Below are positions 25,534-33,962 of a DNA stretch of 64,000 nucleotides, piece by piece. How positions within the stretch are numbered: position 1 is the stretch's first letter; each line of letters starts with the position of its first letter. The notes under the pieces are model-generated. The model was not told where the DNA came from and did not search any database. It was given only the letters and a program-made list of their open reading frames with translations. The translations under genes were made by a program, and so were the position numbers. This DNA comes from Leucobacter tardus (GTDB lineage: Bacteria > Actinomycetota > Actinomycetes > Actinomycetales > Microbacteriaceae), in contig NZ_JAGFBF010000001.1 in assembly GCF_017583045.1 (NCBI RefSeq), positions 434,001 to 498,000 of the forward strand, in the 5' to 3' direction.

Positions 25534-26946
25534 TCACCGCGGTTCGAGCGGATACTCCTGCGCCAGCTGATCGATCTGCTCGGTGCTCGGCTCGTTCTCG
25601 GAGAAGTCCATCTTCGGTACCGGACGCTTGAACCCGCCCGTGACGATCGCGATGATGACGACGCCGACGGCGACCCAGATGCCGCCGACGAGCCAGGTGA
25701 GCGCCTGCAGCGACGTCCACAACCAGATCGTGAGCCCGAACCCGATCAGCGGCAGCAGGCCGTACCGGATCCACGCCCCGGCGCTGCGCGCCCGCCCGCC
25801 GCCCTTCGGGAAGAGGTAGGTGCGGATGACCGACAGATTCACCATCGCGAACGCGGCGAGCGCTCCGAAGCTGATCATGAAGGCCACGGTGTCGAGCGAG
25901 AGGAACAGCCCGCCGAGCGCGAAGAAGGAGACGACGATGGCGGCGACGACCGGGGTGCCGAAGCGCTGGTGCAGTCGGGAGAGCGGCTTCGGAAGCATGC
26001 CGTCTCGGCCCATCGCGTACAGGATGCGCGAGACGGACACCTGACCGGTCATGCCCGATCCGAACGCGCCGACGACGTAGATCGCCACGAAGAACGAGGG
26101 CAGCCAGGTGGTGCCGAAGCTCTCCATGACGGTCGTGCCGGCCGCCTCGATCTGGGGCTCGGTGAGCGTGGCCCAGTCGGGCGAGAACGCGAGCCCGCCT
26201 GCCCACGAGACGATGATGAAGAAGAACCCGCCGAGGAGCGTGGCGAGCACGATGGCGCGGGGGATGTCGCGGCGCGGGTTCTTCGCCTCCTCCGACAGGG
26301 TCGAGACCGCGTCGAACCCGAGGAAGGACAGGGCGAGGATCGCCGCACCCGCGGCGATCGCGCCGATGCCGCCGCTGCCGAGGGCGAACGGTTCAGCGAT
26401 TCCGACGGCCTGATCGCCGCCGAGATACTGCTTGAACGAGAGCGTCATGAAGACGACGACGAGCACGATGGAGAGCGCGATGATGATGAAGTTGGCCCGG
26501 TTCACGAGCTTGATGCCGAGCACGTTGAAGACGAGCACGAGCAGCAGCGCGGCGAGGGTGAACACCCACACCGGAACCGCCGGGAACTGCGTGTTCATGT
26601 AGATGCCGATCAGCATGAAGTTGATCATCGGGATGAACAGGTAGTCGAGCAGCATCACCCAGCCGGTGAGGAAGCCCACGCCGCCGCCGAACGACTGCTG
26701 CGTGTAGGTGTAGGCCGATCCGGCGACCGGGTAGCGCTTCACCATGGCGCCGTAGCTCAGCGCGGTGAACAGCATCGTGATGACGGCGACGACGTACGCC
26801 GCCGGGAGGTGACCGTCCGTCACCTGGTTCACGATGCCGTAGGTGGTGAAGACGGTGATGACCGTCATGTAGGTGATGCCGAAGAGCGTGAGCCCGGTGA
26901 GGCCCAGCGCACGTTGCAGTCGCGGGGGTGCGGCGGTATTCGTCAT
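25534..26946 (-). CDS. APC family amino acid permease
   Basis: A 470-residue transporter with about 12 membrane helices. It opens with LGLTGLTLFGITYMTVITVFTTYG and continues with VKRYPVAGSAYTYTQQSFGGGVGFLTGW, the APC-superfamily helix 1-3 signature (SAYTY). FLGFDAVSTLSEEAKNPRRDIPRAI is the helix 6-7 region. It is most like ethanolamine/polyamine/amino-acid permeases (PuuP/EutH-like APC). It lies in the same direction as, and 188 bases downstream of, the kinase-aminotransferase fusion, so it probably imports that enzyme's substrate. Specificity is inferred from context only. Confidence 0.85.
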   Translation of the reverse strand: MTNTAAPPRLQRALGLTGLTLFGITYMTVITVFTTYGIVNQVTDGHLPAAYVVAVITMLFTALSYGAMVKRYPVAGSAYTYTQQSFGGGVGFLTGWVMLLDYLFIPMINFMLIGIYMNTQFPAVPVWVFTLAALLLVLVFNVLGIKLVNRANFIIIALSIVLVVVFMTLSFKQYLGGDQAVGIAEPFALGSGGIGAIAAGAAILALSFLGFDAVSTLSEEAKNPRRDIPRAIVLATLLGGFFFIIVSWAGGLAFSPDWATLTEPQIEAAGTTVMESFGTTWLPSFFVAIYVVGAFGSGMTGQVSVSRILYAMGRDGMLPKPLSRLHQRFGTPVVAAIVVSFFALGGLFLSLDTVAFMISFGALAAFAMVNLSVIRTYLFPKGGGRARSAGAWIRYGLLPLIGFGLTIWLWTSLQALTWLVGGIWVAVGVVIIAIVTGGFKRPVPKMDFSENEPSTEQIDQLAQEYPLEPR

Positions 26947-27105
26947 GTCGAAACTCCGATGTTCGTCGATGAGTGCTGGGCGCTGGGTGCGGGACGAGCG
27001 TCGAGCTCGCCCCGACCTCGTCGTCGGTGATCAGCGTGGGGGTGGGAAGGAAATCAGCGGGTGGTGCGGGGGCTGCGCGCAACCCCGATAGGTGATCATA
27101 GCGCC

Positions 27106-27124
27106 GCGAAACCGTGAGTTTCGC
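27106..27124. promoter_or_regulatory. 7-5-7 inverted repeat between fusion enzyme and permease
   Basis: GCGAAAC-CGTGA-GTTTCGC lies just after the stop of the kinase-aminotransferase fusion and upstream of the permease. On the minus strand a TATGAT -10-like hexamer follows at 27100-27095. It could be an operator or a weak terminator; no T-run is seen. The remaining gap to the permease shows nothing else I can name. Confidence 0.4.
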
Positions 27125-27134
27125 CGAGAATGTC

Positions 27135-30059
27135 TCAACTCGTCATCGTGGATCCTCGCTTCTCGTCGAGCTCGCGCAGCGTGCGGTCGAGGGCGTCGAC
27201 GAAGACGTCGGCTTCCGCGATCGTGAGGGTCATCGGCGGCTTCACCTTCAGCACGTTCTGCCGCTCGGACGTGGCCTGCATGATGATGCCGTGGTCGAGC
27301 AGTCGCTCGCAGATCCACGCCGTCTCCTCCACCGCCGGTGTGCGCTCGTCGTGGTCGCGAATCAACTCGACGCCGAGGTAGAGGCCGCGGCCGTGGACGG
27401 GGCCGATCAGCGCGTGCCGCGTCGCGAGGCGCGACAGGGCTTCGGAGAGGTGGGCGCCGACGACGCGCGCGTTCTCCTGCAGCTGCTCCTCGCGAATGAC
27501 GTCGAGCACGACGGAACCGGCCACCGCGCTGGCGGGAGCCCCGCCCGCCGAGGAGAAGAACATGCCTTCGCGACGCATCGCGTCGACGATCCACCGCTTC
27601 GTGATCACCGCGCCGACGGGGTACGCGTTTCCGGCGGCCTTGGCGACGGCGATGATGTCGGGCACGACGCCCTGCATGGTCGCGCCGAAGAACGCCTCGC
27701 CGAGGCGGCCGTACCCGACCTGCACCTCGTCGGCGATCACGAGCCCGCCGGCGGCTCGGACGGCATCGTACGCGCCGGCCAGGTACCCCTCCGGCGGGAT
27801 CACACCGCCCGCGTTGCCGAGCACCGTCTCGCAGATGAACGCGGCAGGGCCGCGATCCGCATCCGAGAGCTGCGCGGCGACCTCGGCCACCTGCGCGGCG
27901 TAGCGCACGCCGGCGTCGGCGCCGCGGAACGGACCGCGGTAGGCGTTCGGGGCGTCGACGAGGTGCACCCAGTCCGGGCGTGACGCGAGCGCTGCCGGAT
28001 TGTCGAAGGCGGACGTGCTCACGGCATCGGAGGCCATCGTCCAGCCGTGATACGCCTCGCGTGTGGCGATGACCGCGGTGCGGCCCGTGGCGACCTGGGC
28101 GAGACGGATCGCGAGATCGACCGCTTCGGATCCGCTGTTCACCGGAATAACGGTGTCGAGCGAAGGATCCGGAGCGTGTGCGAGGAGCTTGTCGGAGAAG
28201 TCGGCGAACGCCTCGTACAGGAAGCGGGAGTTCGTGTTCAGCAGGTTGAGCTGCCGGCCGACGGCGTCCGCCAGCCGCGGGTGCGCGTGCCCGATCGCCG
28301 TGACGTTGTTGACCAGGTCGAGGTAGGCGCGGCCCTCGGTGTCGATGAGCAGGGTGTTCCACCCGCGTTCGATCTGCGGCGGGTGGGCGTAGTAGCGCTC
28401 GGCGGCTCCACCCATGGCGTGGTCCCGACGCTGCCGCTCGTGGCGCAACTCCCGGATGGGGTCGGCGACCGGCTCGGTGCCGATGATCGCCGAGGGATCG
28501 GCGGCGCCGGCCGTCTCGTATTCGTCGCCCGGGGCGCCGAACAGCGGCGCCGCCTCGGCGCCGAGGACGCGCCGGGATACGCGCAGTCGGCCGAGGCCGG
28601 GTGCGGTCGGGGCAACCCGACCGATGACCGTCCCCGAGACGACGTGCGTCTGAGTGCTTGCGATCGGGGTATCCACGCCCTCGAGTCGGAGCGTGATGCC
28701 GGCGTCGGAGAGCTCGACGAAACCGAAGCCCTGCACGAGGTCGCCGGCGAACGGGGCGTGCACGGCGACGCCCGGACGGGACCACAACTCGACGCAGCGC
28801 GACTTCGTCGCGGCGGGTGCGTCGAGTTCGCAGGAGACGCGGGAGAGGCGGCTCTCGCCGAAGCGGGCGACCGCCACCGGTGCGCCCGCGAGCGCCTCGC
28901 GCGCGAGTTCGATCTCGACTCCCGGCGCCGTCCACCGGCCGCGGTCGAGACGTTCGCTCCGCACGCCGAGATCGAGCGTGACGCTGCGCGCGATGTCCGC
29001 GAGCAGGGGCGCGTAGGCGGCGTCGCGGGTGTGCGGTCGGCCGGCGGCGAGGCGCAGCTGCGCGACGACCTCGGCGTGGTCGACCGCGGCGGCCTGCGCG
29101 AAGACCTCCCACTCGTGCTCGATGCGCTCGCGGGCGTACGCGTTGTCGGGATCGATGCTCAACTGGCTCCACCCGCTCACGGCGAGAACTGCCCCGCGCA
29201 GCACGACGAGCGGCCAGATCGCTTCGATCTCGTCGTCGGTGAGCGTCACCTCCGAGGCGAAGCCGCGCACCGCACGGTTCACGAGGGTGAGATCTCCGGT
29301 GCGGCCGATGACGTCGGCGGCGAGCACCGCGAGTTCGGCGACGCGCCAGGAGCGGGCGGTGTCGCCGAGGTCGACGATCCAGTGCGTGCCGGCGGCGTCG
29401 CGCATGATGTTGTCGCTCGTGAGGTCGCCGTGAATGATCTGTCTCGGGAGGTCGCTGAGCGCGTCCAGGTGCGCTGCCGCCGCCGCGGTCGCGTCCGAGC
29501 ACTGCTGCCTGCGGTCCTCGGGAAGATCCTCGACGAGCCATTCCACGACCTCGGAAGCGTGGGTGAGCTCCCACTGGATCTCGCGGTCCGCGTGGGGGTG
29601 CGTGAAGTCCTCCAGTGCGCGGACGGTCCGGCCGACGAGTGCGCCGAGCTCCTCCGCGAGAGCTCCGTCCATCGCCGCGACGTCCGCGAGCGTGTCGCCC
29701 GCTACCAGTGCGAACGCGCAGGCGCGCGCGGGGTCGGAGCCGTCGACATCGATGGGGACACTGCGCGCGCCGTCAGCGGTGCGCAGGATCTCCGGGGTGG
29801 CGAGTCCGCGCTCCCTGAGACGGTCGGACACCGCCGCCTGCAGCGCGATCGTGTCCTCCGACACCGACGGATGGTTCACCTTGAACAGGGCGCTGGTGCC
29901 GGTCGCGTTCTCGATGAGGAAGTTGCGGTCCTGCTGGCTGCCGAGCTCCCGCAGGCGGCCCGACACGCCGAACGCGCGCTGCGCGAGCTGCTGCACCTCG
30001 GCCTCGTCAACTTCGGGCCGGGCGAGCAGCCAGTTCGTCTTCGTTGCAGCGTCCAACAT
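27135..30059 (-). CDS. fusion: APH-like kinase, M23-like domain, class III aminotransferase
   Basis: A 974-residue three-part enzyme. Residues about 1-330 are an aminoglycoside/choline-kinase-like phosphotransferase (catalytic loop IIHGDLTSDNIM, Asp 212, then WIVDLGD). The middle (about 420-540) resembles the beta-rich M23/lipoyl-like domain (HAPFAGDLVQGFGFVEL). Residues about 560-970 are a class III PLP aminotransferase (FICETVLGNAGG, VIADEVQVGYGR, PLP lysine 807 in AVAKAAGNAYP). Proteins with this layout are annotated as aminotransferase or ethanolamine-phosphate lyase-like. A phosphorylation step followed by PLP chemistry on an amino alcohol is plausible. The start is preceded by AGAGGA; the ATG 18 bases upstream has no such site. 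It is divergent from an Lrp regulator. Confidence 0.83.
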   Translation of the reverse strand: MLDAATKTNWLLARPEVDEAEVQQLAQRAFGVSGRLRELGSQQDRNFLIENATGTSALFKVNHPSVSEDTIALQAAVSDRLRERGLATPEILRTADGARSVPIDVDGSDPARACAFALVAGDTLADVAAMDGALAEELGALVGRTVRALEDFTHPHADREIQWELTHASEVVEWLVEDLPEDRRQQCSDATAAAAAHLDALSDLPRQIIHGDLTSDNIMRDAAGTHWIVDLGDTARSWRVAELAVLAADVIGRTGDLTLVNRAVRGFASEVTLTDDEIEAIWPLVVLRGAVLAVSGWSQLSIDPDNAYARERIEHEWEVFAQAAAVDHAEVVAQLRLAAGRPHTRDAAYAPLLADIARSVTLDLGVRSERLDRGRWTAPGVEIELAREALAGAPVAVARFGESRLSRVSCELDAPAATKSRCVELWSRPGVAVHAPFAGDLVQGFGFVELSDAGITLRLEGVDTPIASTQTHVVSGTVIGRVAPTAPGLGRLRVSRRVLGAEAAPLFGAPGDEYETAGAADPSAIIGTEPVADPIRELRHERQRRDHAMGGAAERYYAHPPQIERGWNTLLIDTEGRAYLDLVNNVTAIGHAHPRLADAVGRQLNLLNTNSRFLYEAFADFSDKLLAHAPDPSLDTVIPVNSGSEAVDLAIRLAQVATGRTAVIATREAYHGWTMASDAVSTSAFDNPAALASRPDWVHLVDAPNAYRGPFRGADAGVRYAAQVAEVAAQLSDADRGPAAFICETVLGNAGGVIPPEGYLAGAYDAVRAAGGLVIADEVQVGYGRLGEAFFGATMQGVVPDIIAVAKAAGNAYPVGAVITKRWIVDAMRREGMFFSSAGGAPASAVAGSVVLDVIREEQLQENARVVGAHLSEALSRLATRHALIGPVHGRGLYLGVELIRDHDERTPAVEETAWICERLLDHGIIMQATSERQNVLKVKPPMTLTIAEADVFVDALDRTLRELDEKRGSTMTS

Positions 30060-30079
30060 GAACCACAGTCCTCTCATGA

Positions 30080-30094
30080 GTCACATTTCGTGAC
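30080..30094. promoter_or_regulatory. 5-5-5 inverted repeat, possible Lrp site
   Basis: GTCAC-ATTTC-GTGAC lies between the -10 and the start codon of the fusion enzyme, in the region divergent from the Lrp/AsnC gene. It is short, so a chance occurrence cannot be excluded. Confidence 0.35.
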
Positions 30095-30101
30095 GGTTCG
30101 G

Positions 30102-30110
30102 AGTATACCA
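30102..30110 (-). promoter_or_regulatory. extended -10 element for the fusion enzyme
   Basis: Minus-strand TGGTATACT fits the extended -10 form TGn-TATACT. No convincing -35 is found at 16-18 bases, as is common for extended -10 promoters. The start of transcription would lie about 35 bases before the ATG. Confidence 0.42.
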
Positions 30111-30180
30111 GTGCTGATTCGACACTCATAGGACAATATCGAGGCAGAAAATCCGACGCGCGGTCGATAGGATTGCCGGC

Positions 30181-30645
30181 ATGACTCCAGAGGCGCCGGA
30201 AGACTTCGACGACATCGATCGCGCGCTCATCACGGCGCTGCAGGACGACGGGCGGCTGGGGTACGCCGAGCTCGGTCAGCTGGTCGGGCTCACCGCCGGG
30301 GGCGCGCGCAAACGGGTGAAGCGCCTCGAAGAGGGCGGCATCATTCAGATCGTGGGGGTCACCGATCCGCTCCGCCTCGGCTACCAGAGCATGGCGATGG
30401 TGGGCGTCGTCGCCACCGGCGACCTCGAGGAGCTCGCGGCGACGATCAGCGAGATCGAGAACGTCATCTACGTGGTGCTCACCGGCGGCAGGTACGACCT
30501 GCTGGTCGAGGTCATCGCGGCCGACCACGATGCGCTGTTCGACATCGTCAATCGTCAGCTGCGCAGCATTCCCGGGGTTCACCGCGCAGAGACCTTCACG
30601 TATTACGGCATCAAGACCCACCGATTCGGGTGGGGTACGAACTAG
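30181..30645 (+). CDS. Lrp/AsnC family transcriptional regulator
   Basis: A 154-residue feast/famine regulator. N-terminal helix-turn-helix residues 10-60 contain DIDRALITALQDDGRLGYAELGQLVGLTAGGARKRVKRLEE. The C-terminal RAM/ACT-like ligand domain (about 65-150) contains VVLTGGRYDLLVEVIA and the common ending VHRAETFTYYGIKTH. AGGA precedes the ATG. It is divergent from the kinase-aminotransferase fusion and 29 bases ahead of the amidohydrolase, so it probably senses an amino acid or amine and controls both directions. Confidence 0.9.
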   Translation: MTPEAPEDFDDIDRALITALQDDGRLGYAELGQLVGLTAGGARKRVKRLEEGGIIQIVGVTDPLRLGYQSMAMVGVVATGDLEELAATISEIENVIYVVLTGGRYDLLVEVIAADHDALFDIVNRQLRSIPGVHRAETFTYYGIKTHRFGWGTN

Positions 30646-30674
30646 CCCGCACTCGCGCGGCACGAAGGAGAGCC

Positions 30675-32264
30675 ATGCAGATCGCGTTCATCAACGGGAG
30701 CATCGATGTCGGCGAACCCGACGCGCCGGCCAACCGGGTCTACGTCGTCGACGGCCGGGTCGCCGCCTGGCCCGAGACCCTCCCCGAGGCGGCCGAGGTC
30801 GTCGATCTCGTCGGCGGGCATCTGCGCGCCGGTTTCGCGGACGGGCACACGCATCCGTTCCTCGCGGGCCGCGAACTGCTGGGGCCGCAGCTGCGGCACC
30901 TCACGACCGTGACGGGCATCGCCGAAGCGGTAGGGGCGTGGGCGGACGAGCACCCGGACGCCGAGTGGATCGTCGGCGGCAGTTACGACGCCACGATGGT
31001 GGACACCGGACTGTTCGACGCGACCTGGCTGGACTCCATCGATCGACCCGTGGTGCTGCGGGCCTGGGACTACCACACGGTGTGGTGCAACTCCCGCGCC
31101 CTCGAAATGGCGGGAATCACGAGCGAGACTCCGGACCCGCCGCTCGGCCGGATCGTGCATCGCGCGGACGGGACGCCGATGGGCACGCTCGTCGAGTCCG
31201 CCGCGTTGCTCGTGCTCGATCGGGTCCCCGAGGTCTCGCTCGACCGTCAGGTCGAGATCCTGGGCCGCGCGACTCGGACGCTCGCGAGCTACGGGATCAC
31301 CTGGACGCAGGAGGCCTGGGCCGAGGATCACGAGCTCGATGCCTGGATCGCCGCCGCGCAGCGCGGCGCTCTCCATCTCGACGTCGACATCGCCGTCCGT
31401 GCCGATCCGCTGCGGTGGGTCGCGCAGCTCGACGAGATCGTCGCCGTGCGCGAACGCGTCGCCGATGCGCCAGGCATCTCCTGCGACACGGTGAAGTTCT
31501 TCATCGACGGGATCATCGAGAATCACACCGCTGCGATGCTCGACGACTACACCGATGTGTGCTCGCGCGGTCTGCCGAACTGGAGCGCCGACCAGCTCGG
31601 CGACGCCCTGCTCGACGTGCACCGCATCGACCGCGACATCCACATGCACGCCATCGGCGATGCGGGGGTCCGAGCCGCGCTCGACGCGGTCACCCGATTG
31701 CGCGCCGAGGACCCGGAGCGGCGGCGCCGCGTCACGGTCGCGCACGCGCAGGTGATCCACCCGGATGACCTGGAGCGCTTCGCGGATCTCGGCGTCGCGG
31801 TGTGCTTCCAGCCGCTCTGGGCCCGCCCCGACGACGTGATGGTGTCGCTGACCTTCCCGAGGGTCGGCCCGGATCGTGAACGGCAGTACCAGATCGGATC
31901 GGTGATGCGCACCGGCGCATCGGTCACCTTCGGCAGCGACTGGCCGGTGTCGAGCCCGAACGTGCTCGAGGGGATCTCGGTTGCGGTGACGCGTCAGAAT
32001 CCCGATGGCACACCGCAGGGCGGGTGGTATCCGGAGGAGCGGATCACGGTCGACGCGGCGCTGGCGACGGCGAGCGCCGCCGTGCACGTGCAGAGTCGGC
32101 GCGGTGCTGATCGCGGCGAGCTGCGCGTCGGCAACCTGGCCGACCTCGTGTGGCTGGACCGCGATCCGCGCGCGGTGCACGCTCGGGATCTCGCGGAGAC
32201 GCGGGTGCTCGGGACCTGGTGCCGCGGGCGTGAGACCTACCGGCGCGCCGAGACCTCGGGCTGA
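30675..32264 (+). CDS. YtcJ-type amidohydrolase
   Basis: A 529-residue metal-dependent amidohydrolase (composite domain, YtcJ/NfdA type). Metal motif GHTHPF lies at about 58, and FFIDGIIENHTA near 275 carries the region of the bridging lysine (DTVKFFIDG). HMHAIGDAG lies near 320, VAHAQVIHP near 350, and FGSDWPVSSPN near 415. It hydrolyses an amide or N-formyl-type bond; the true substrate is unknown. GAAGGAG stands five bases before the ATG. It lies in one operon with the Lrp regulator and is followed by an oppositely oriented ArsR gene that overlaps its last 28 bases. It may release the amine handled by the divergent fusion enzyme. Confidence 0.85.
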   Translation: MQIAFINGSIDVGEPDAPANRVYVVDGRVAAWPETLPEAAEVVDLVGGHLRAGFADGHTHPFLAGRELLGPQLRHLTTVTGIAEAVGAWADEHPDAEWIVGGSYDATMVDTGLFDATWLDSIDRPVVLRAWDYHTVWCNSRALEMAGITSETPDPPLGRIVHRADGTPMGTLVESAALLVLDRVPEVSLDRQVEILGRATRTLASYGITWTQEAWAEDHELDAWIAAAQRGALHLDVDIAVRADPLRWVAQLDEIVAVRERVADAPGISCDTVKFFIDGIIENHTAAMLDDYTDVCSRGLPNWSADQLGDALLDVHRIDRDIHMHAIGDAGVRAALDAVTRLRAEDPERRRRVTVAHAQVIHPDDLERFADLGVAVCFQPLWARPDDVMVSLTFPRVGPDRERQYQIGSVMRTGASVTFGSDWPVSSPNVLEGISVAVTRQNPDGTPQGGWYPEERITVDAALATASAAVHVQSRRGADRGELRVGNLADLVWLDRDPRAVHARDLAETRVLGTWCRGRETYRRAETSG

Positions 32265-32656
32265 GCGACCGGATTCTCGGCCGAGACTCCGCGGTTCACC
32301 GCGGTGTGATGCGGCGGATCGGCGAAGAGGGCGTGCTCGGTGTGCTGCAGCAGGTTCTCGACGAGTTCGGCGACGTGCTCGCCGCCGAGGCGGTAGTGGA
32401 TCGATGTGCCCTCGCGTCGGGTCAGCACGAGCGTGCCGCCCTTGAGCTTGGCGAGGTGCTGCGATACGGCGGGAACGGGTCGCTCGAGGTGCTCGGCGAT
32501 CTCGCCGACCGAGAGTTCGCCACCGCTCGCGAGGAGCGCGAGGATCCCGAGACGCGTGCGGTCGGCAAGCAGCTGCAGCACGCCTGCGGCGTGCTCGAGT
32601 TCTGCAGGGCTCGGCTGACGCGGAGCCGGCGGGTGCTCGGCGTCCGGTCTACCCAT
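32237..32656 (-). CDS. ArsR family transcriptional regulator
   Basis: A 139-residue winged-helix regulator. Core residues about 18-105 read LQLLADRTRLGILALLASGGELSVGEIAEHLERPVPAVSQHLAKLK, then VLTRREGTSIHYRLG. There is no obvious CxC metal site, but the His-rich tail (FADPPHHTAVNRG) and helix 5 (HVAELVENLLQHTEHALF) fit the alpha5-type metal site of NmtR/KmtR-like members that sense Ni, Co or Zn. It overlaps the MFS gene by eight bases and probably represses it through the palindrome upstream of that gene. Its end overlaps the amidohydrolase end in antisense by 28 bases. Confidence 0.87.
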   Translation of the reverse strand: MGRPDAEHPPAPRQPSPAELEHAAGVLQLLADRTRLGILALLASGGELSVGEIAEHLERPVPAVSQHLAKLKGGTLVLTRREGTSIHYRLGGEHVAELVENLLQHTEHALFADPPHHTAVNRGVSAENPVAQPEVSARR

Positions 32657-33896
32657 GATGCACCTCCGTGCGTTCGATGTCTGGCGTCTGGCCGCGCGCG
32701 CAGCGGGGCCAGGATCGGAGCGCCCCGACCAGCGCGACGGCGGCGATGATCGCGAGAACCAGCGAGATGGGCCCGATGCCCCAGATGGTACCGCCCCACC
32801 CTGCGAGTGGGTAGGTGATGAGCCACCAGCCGTGCGCGAGCGAGAACTGAGCGGCGAACACGTCGGGCAGGTCGCGGTCGGAAGTGTGGTCCCGGATGAC
32901 CCGTCCCATCGGGGCGAGGGTCGCCGAGTATCCGAGTCCGAGCACGAACCACAGCGCGCCGACCGCCGGGATCACCCAGGTGGCCGGGGTGAGTGCGATG
33001 ACGGGCCACAGCGCCGGGGCGATCACGATCATGAGGGTCAAGCCGGTGACCATGTAGCGGCGGACGCCGACGCGGGAAATCAGGGTCGGCATGAGGACAG
33101 CTGAGGTCATGCAGCCGAGCCCGAACGCGGCGAGCACCGTCGCGGATTGCGGCTCGCTGCCCGCGAGTTCGCCGCGCACCAGCGGCACGGTGAGCACCTG
33201 GATGATGGCGCCGACGGCGGCGAGTGCGAGGTGGAGCAGGAGGATGCCGCGCAGGATCGGCATCCGGAACATCATGCGACTGCCGCGGGTGAGCTGCTGC
33301 GCGAACGGTGGCCGATCCGCGACCGGGGGGCGGGGCAGTGCGACCGAGAGGATGAGCGTCGCCGATGCGGCGAAGCCGATGGCGGTGCCGAAGAACAGCG
33401 CCGACGACGGCATGGCGAGCAGGAGCATGCCGGCGAGAGCGGGTGAGGCGAGCGTTTCGAGGTCGTACGCCAGGCGCGAGAGTGCGAGCGCGCCGGTATA
33501 GGCGTCGCGGTCGGTGACGACGGTCGGGATCGCCGCCTGGAAGGTGGGTGTGAACAGGGCAGAGGCGGCTTGGAGTACGAAGATCAGCGCGTATGCCTGG
33601 GCCAGGCCGTCGATGAACGGCAGTGCCGCGGCCACGCCGCAGCGCAGCACATCGGTGCCGATGAGGAGACGGCGGGCGCCGACTCGAGCGGCGATGGCCG
33701 GGGCGAGGGGGCCGATCACGAGGTAGGTGCACATCTTGATCGCCATGATTGTGCCGAGCACGGCCGAGGCGTTGCCACCGGCGAGATCGAATGCCAGGAA
33801 GCCGATCGCGATGGTCGCGAGTCCCGTTCCGACGAGCGCGACGAGGTGCGCCGCGAACAGTCGGCGGAAGGTGGGGTACCGCAGCGCGAGGAACAT
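32649..33896 (-). CDS. MFS transporter paired with ArsR regulator
   Basis: A 415-residue major-facilitator protein with 12 predicted helices. It starts MFLALRYPTFRRLFAAHLVALVG, has ALFTPTFQAAIPTVVTDRDAY (motif-like helix 4) and ends in a long final helix before RCARGQTPDIERTEVHHG. It resembles the efflux transporters found with ArsR regulators that handle nickel/cobalt or organic toxicants. The ATG has no ribosome site and lies six bases after the -10 of its promoter, so it is probably translated from a leaderless transcript. It overlaps the ArsR gene. Confidence 0.83.
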   Translation of the reverse strand: MFLALRYPTFRRLFAAHLVALVGTGLATIAIGFLAFDLAGGNASAVLGTIMAIKMCTYLVIGPLAPAIAARVGARRLLIGTDVLRCGVAAALPFIDGLAQAYALIFVLQAASALFTPTFQAAIPTVVTDRDAYTGALALSRLAYDLETLASPALAGMLLLAMPSSALFFGTAIGFAASATLILSVALPRPPVADRPPFAQQLTRGSRMMFRMPILRGILLLHLALAAVGAIIQVLTVPLVRGELAGSEPQSATVLAAFGLGCMTSAVLMPTLISRVGVRRYMVTGLTLMIVIAPALWPVIALTPATWVIPAVGALWFVLGLGYSATLAPMGRVIRDHTSDRDLPDVFAAQFSLAHGWWLITYPLAGWGGTIWGIGPISLVLAIIAAVALVGALRSWPRCARGQTPDIERTEVHHG

Positions 33897-33902
33897 GCAT
33901 TC

Positions 33903-33931
33903 AGTATTTGCGTGTTTGCGCAAATAAGCAA
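33903..33931 (-). promoter_or_regulatory. promoter of MFS/ArsR operon (leaderless)
   Basis: Minus-strand TTGCTT and AATACT are separated by 17 bases. The start codon begins six bases past the -10, which would make the mRNA leaderless; consistent with this, no ribosome site exists. Confidence 0.55.
33905..33926. promoter_or_regulatory. 8-6-8 palindrome, candidate ArsR operator
   Basis: TATTTGCG-TGTTTG-CGCAAATA, perfect arms, lying between and over the -10 and -35 boxes of the MFS promoter. AT-rich palindromes with TTTGCG...CGCAAA are typical of ArsR/SmtB binding sites. It may also affect the divergent GntR gene. Confidence 0.6.
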
Positions 33932-33962
33932 TAGGGTGCCGCAGAGTGGTACGCTGCAGGCG

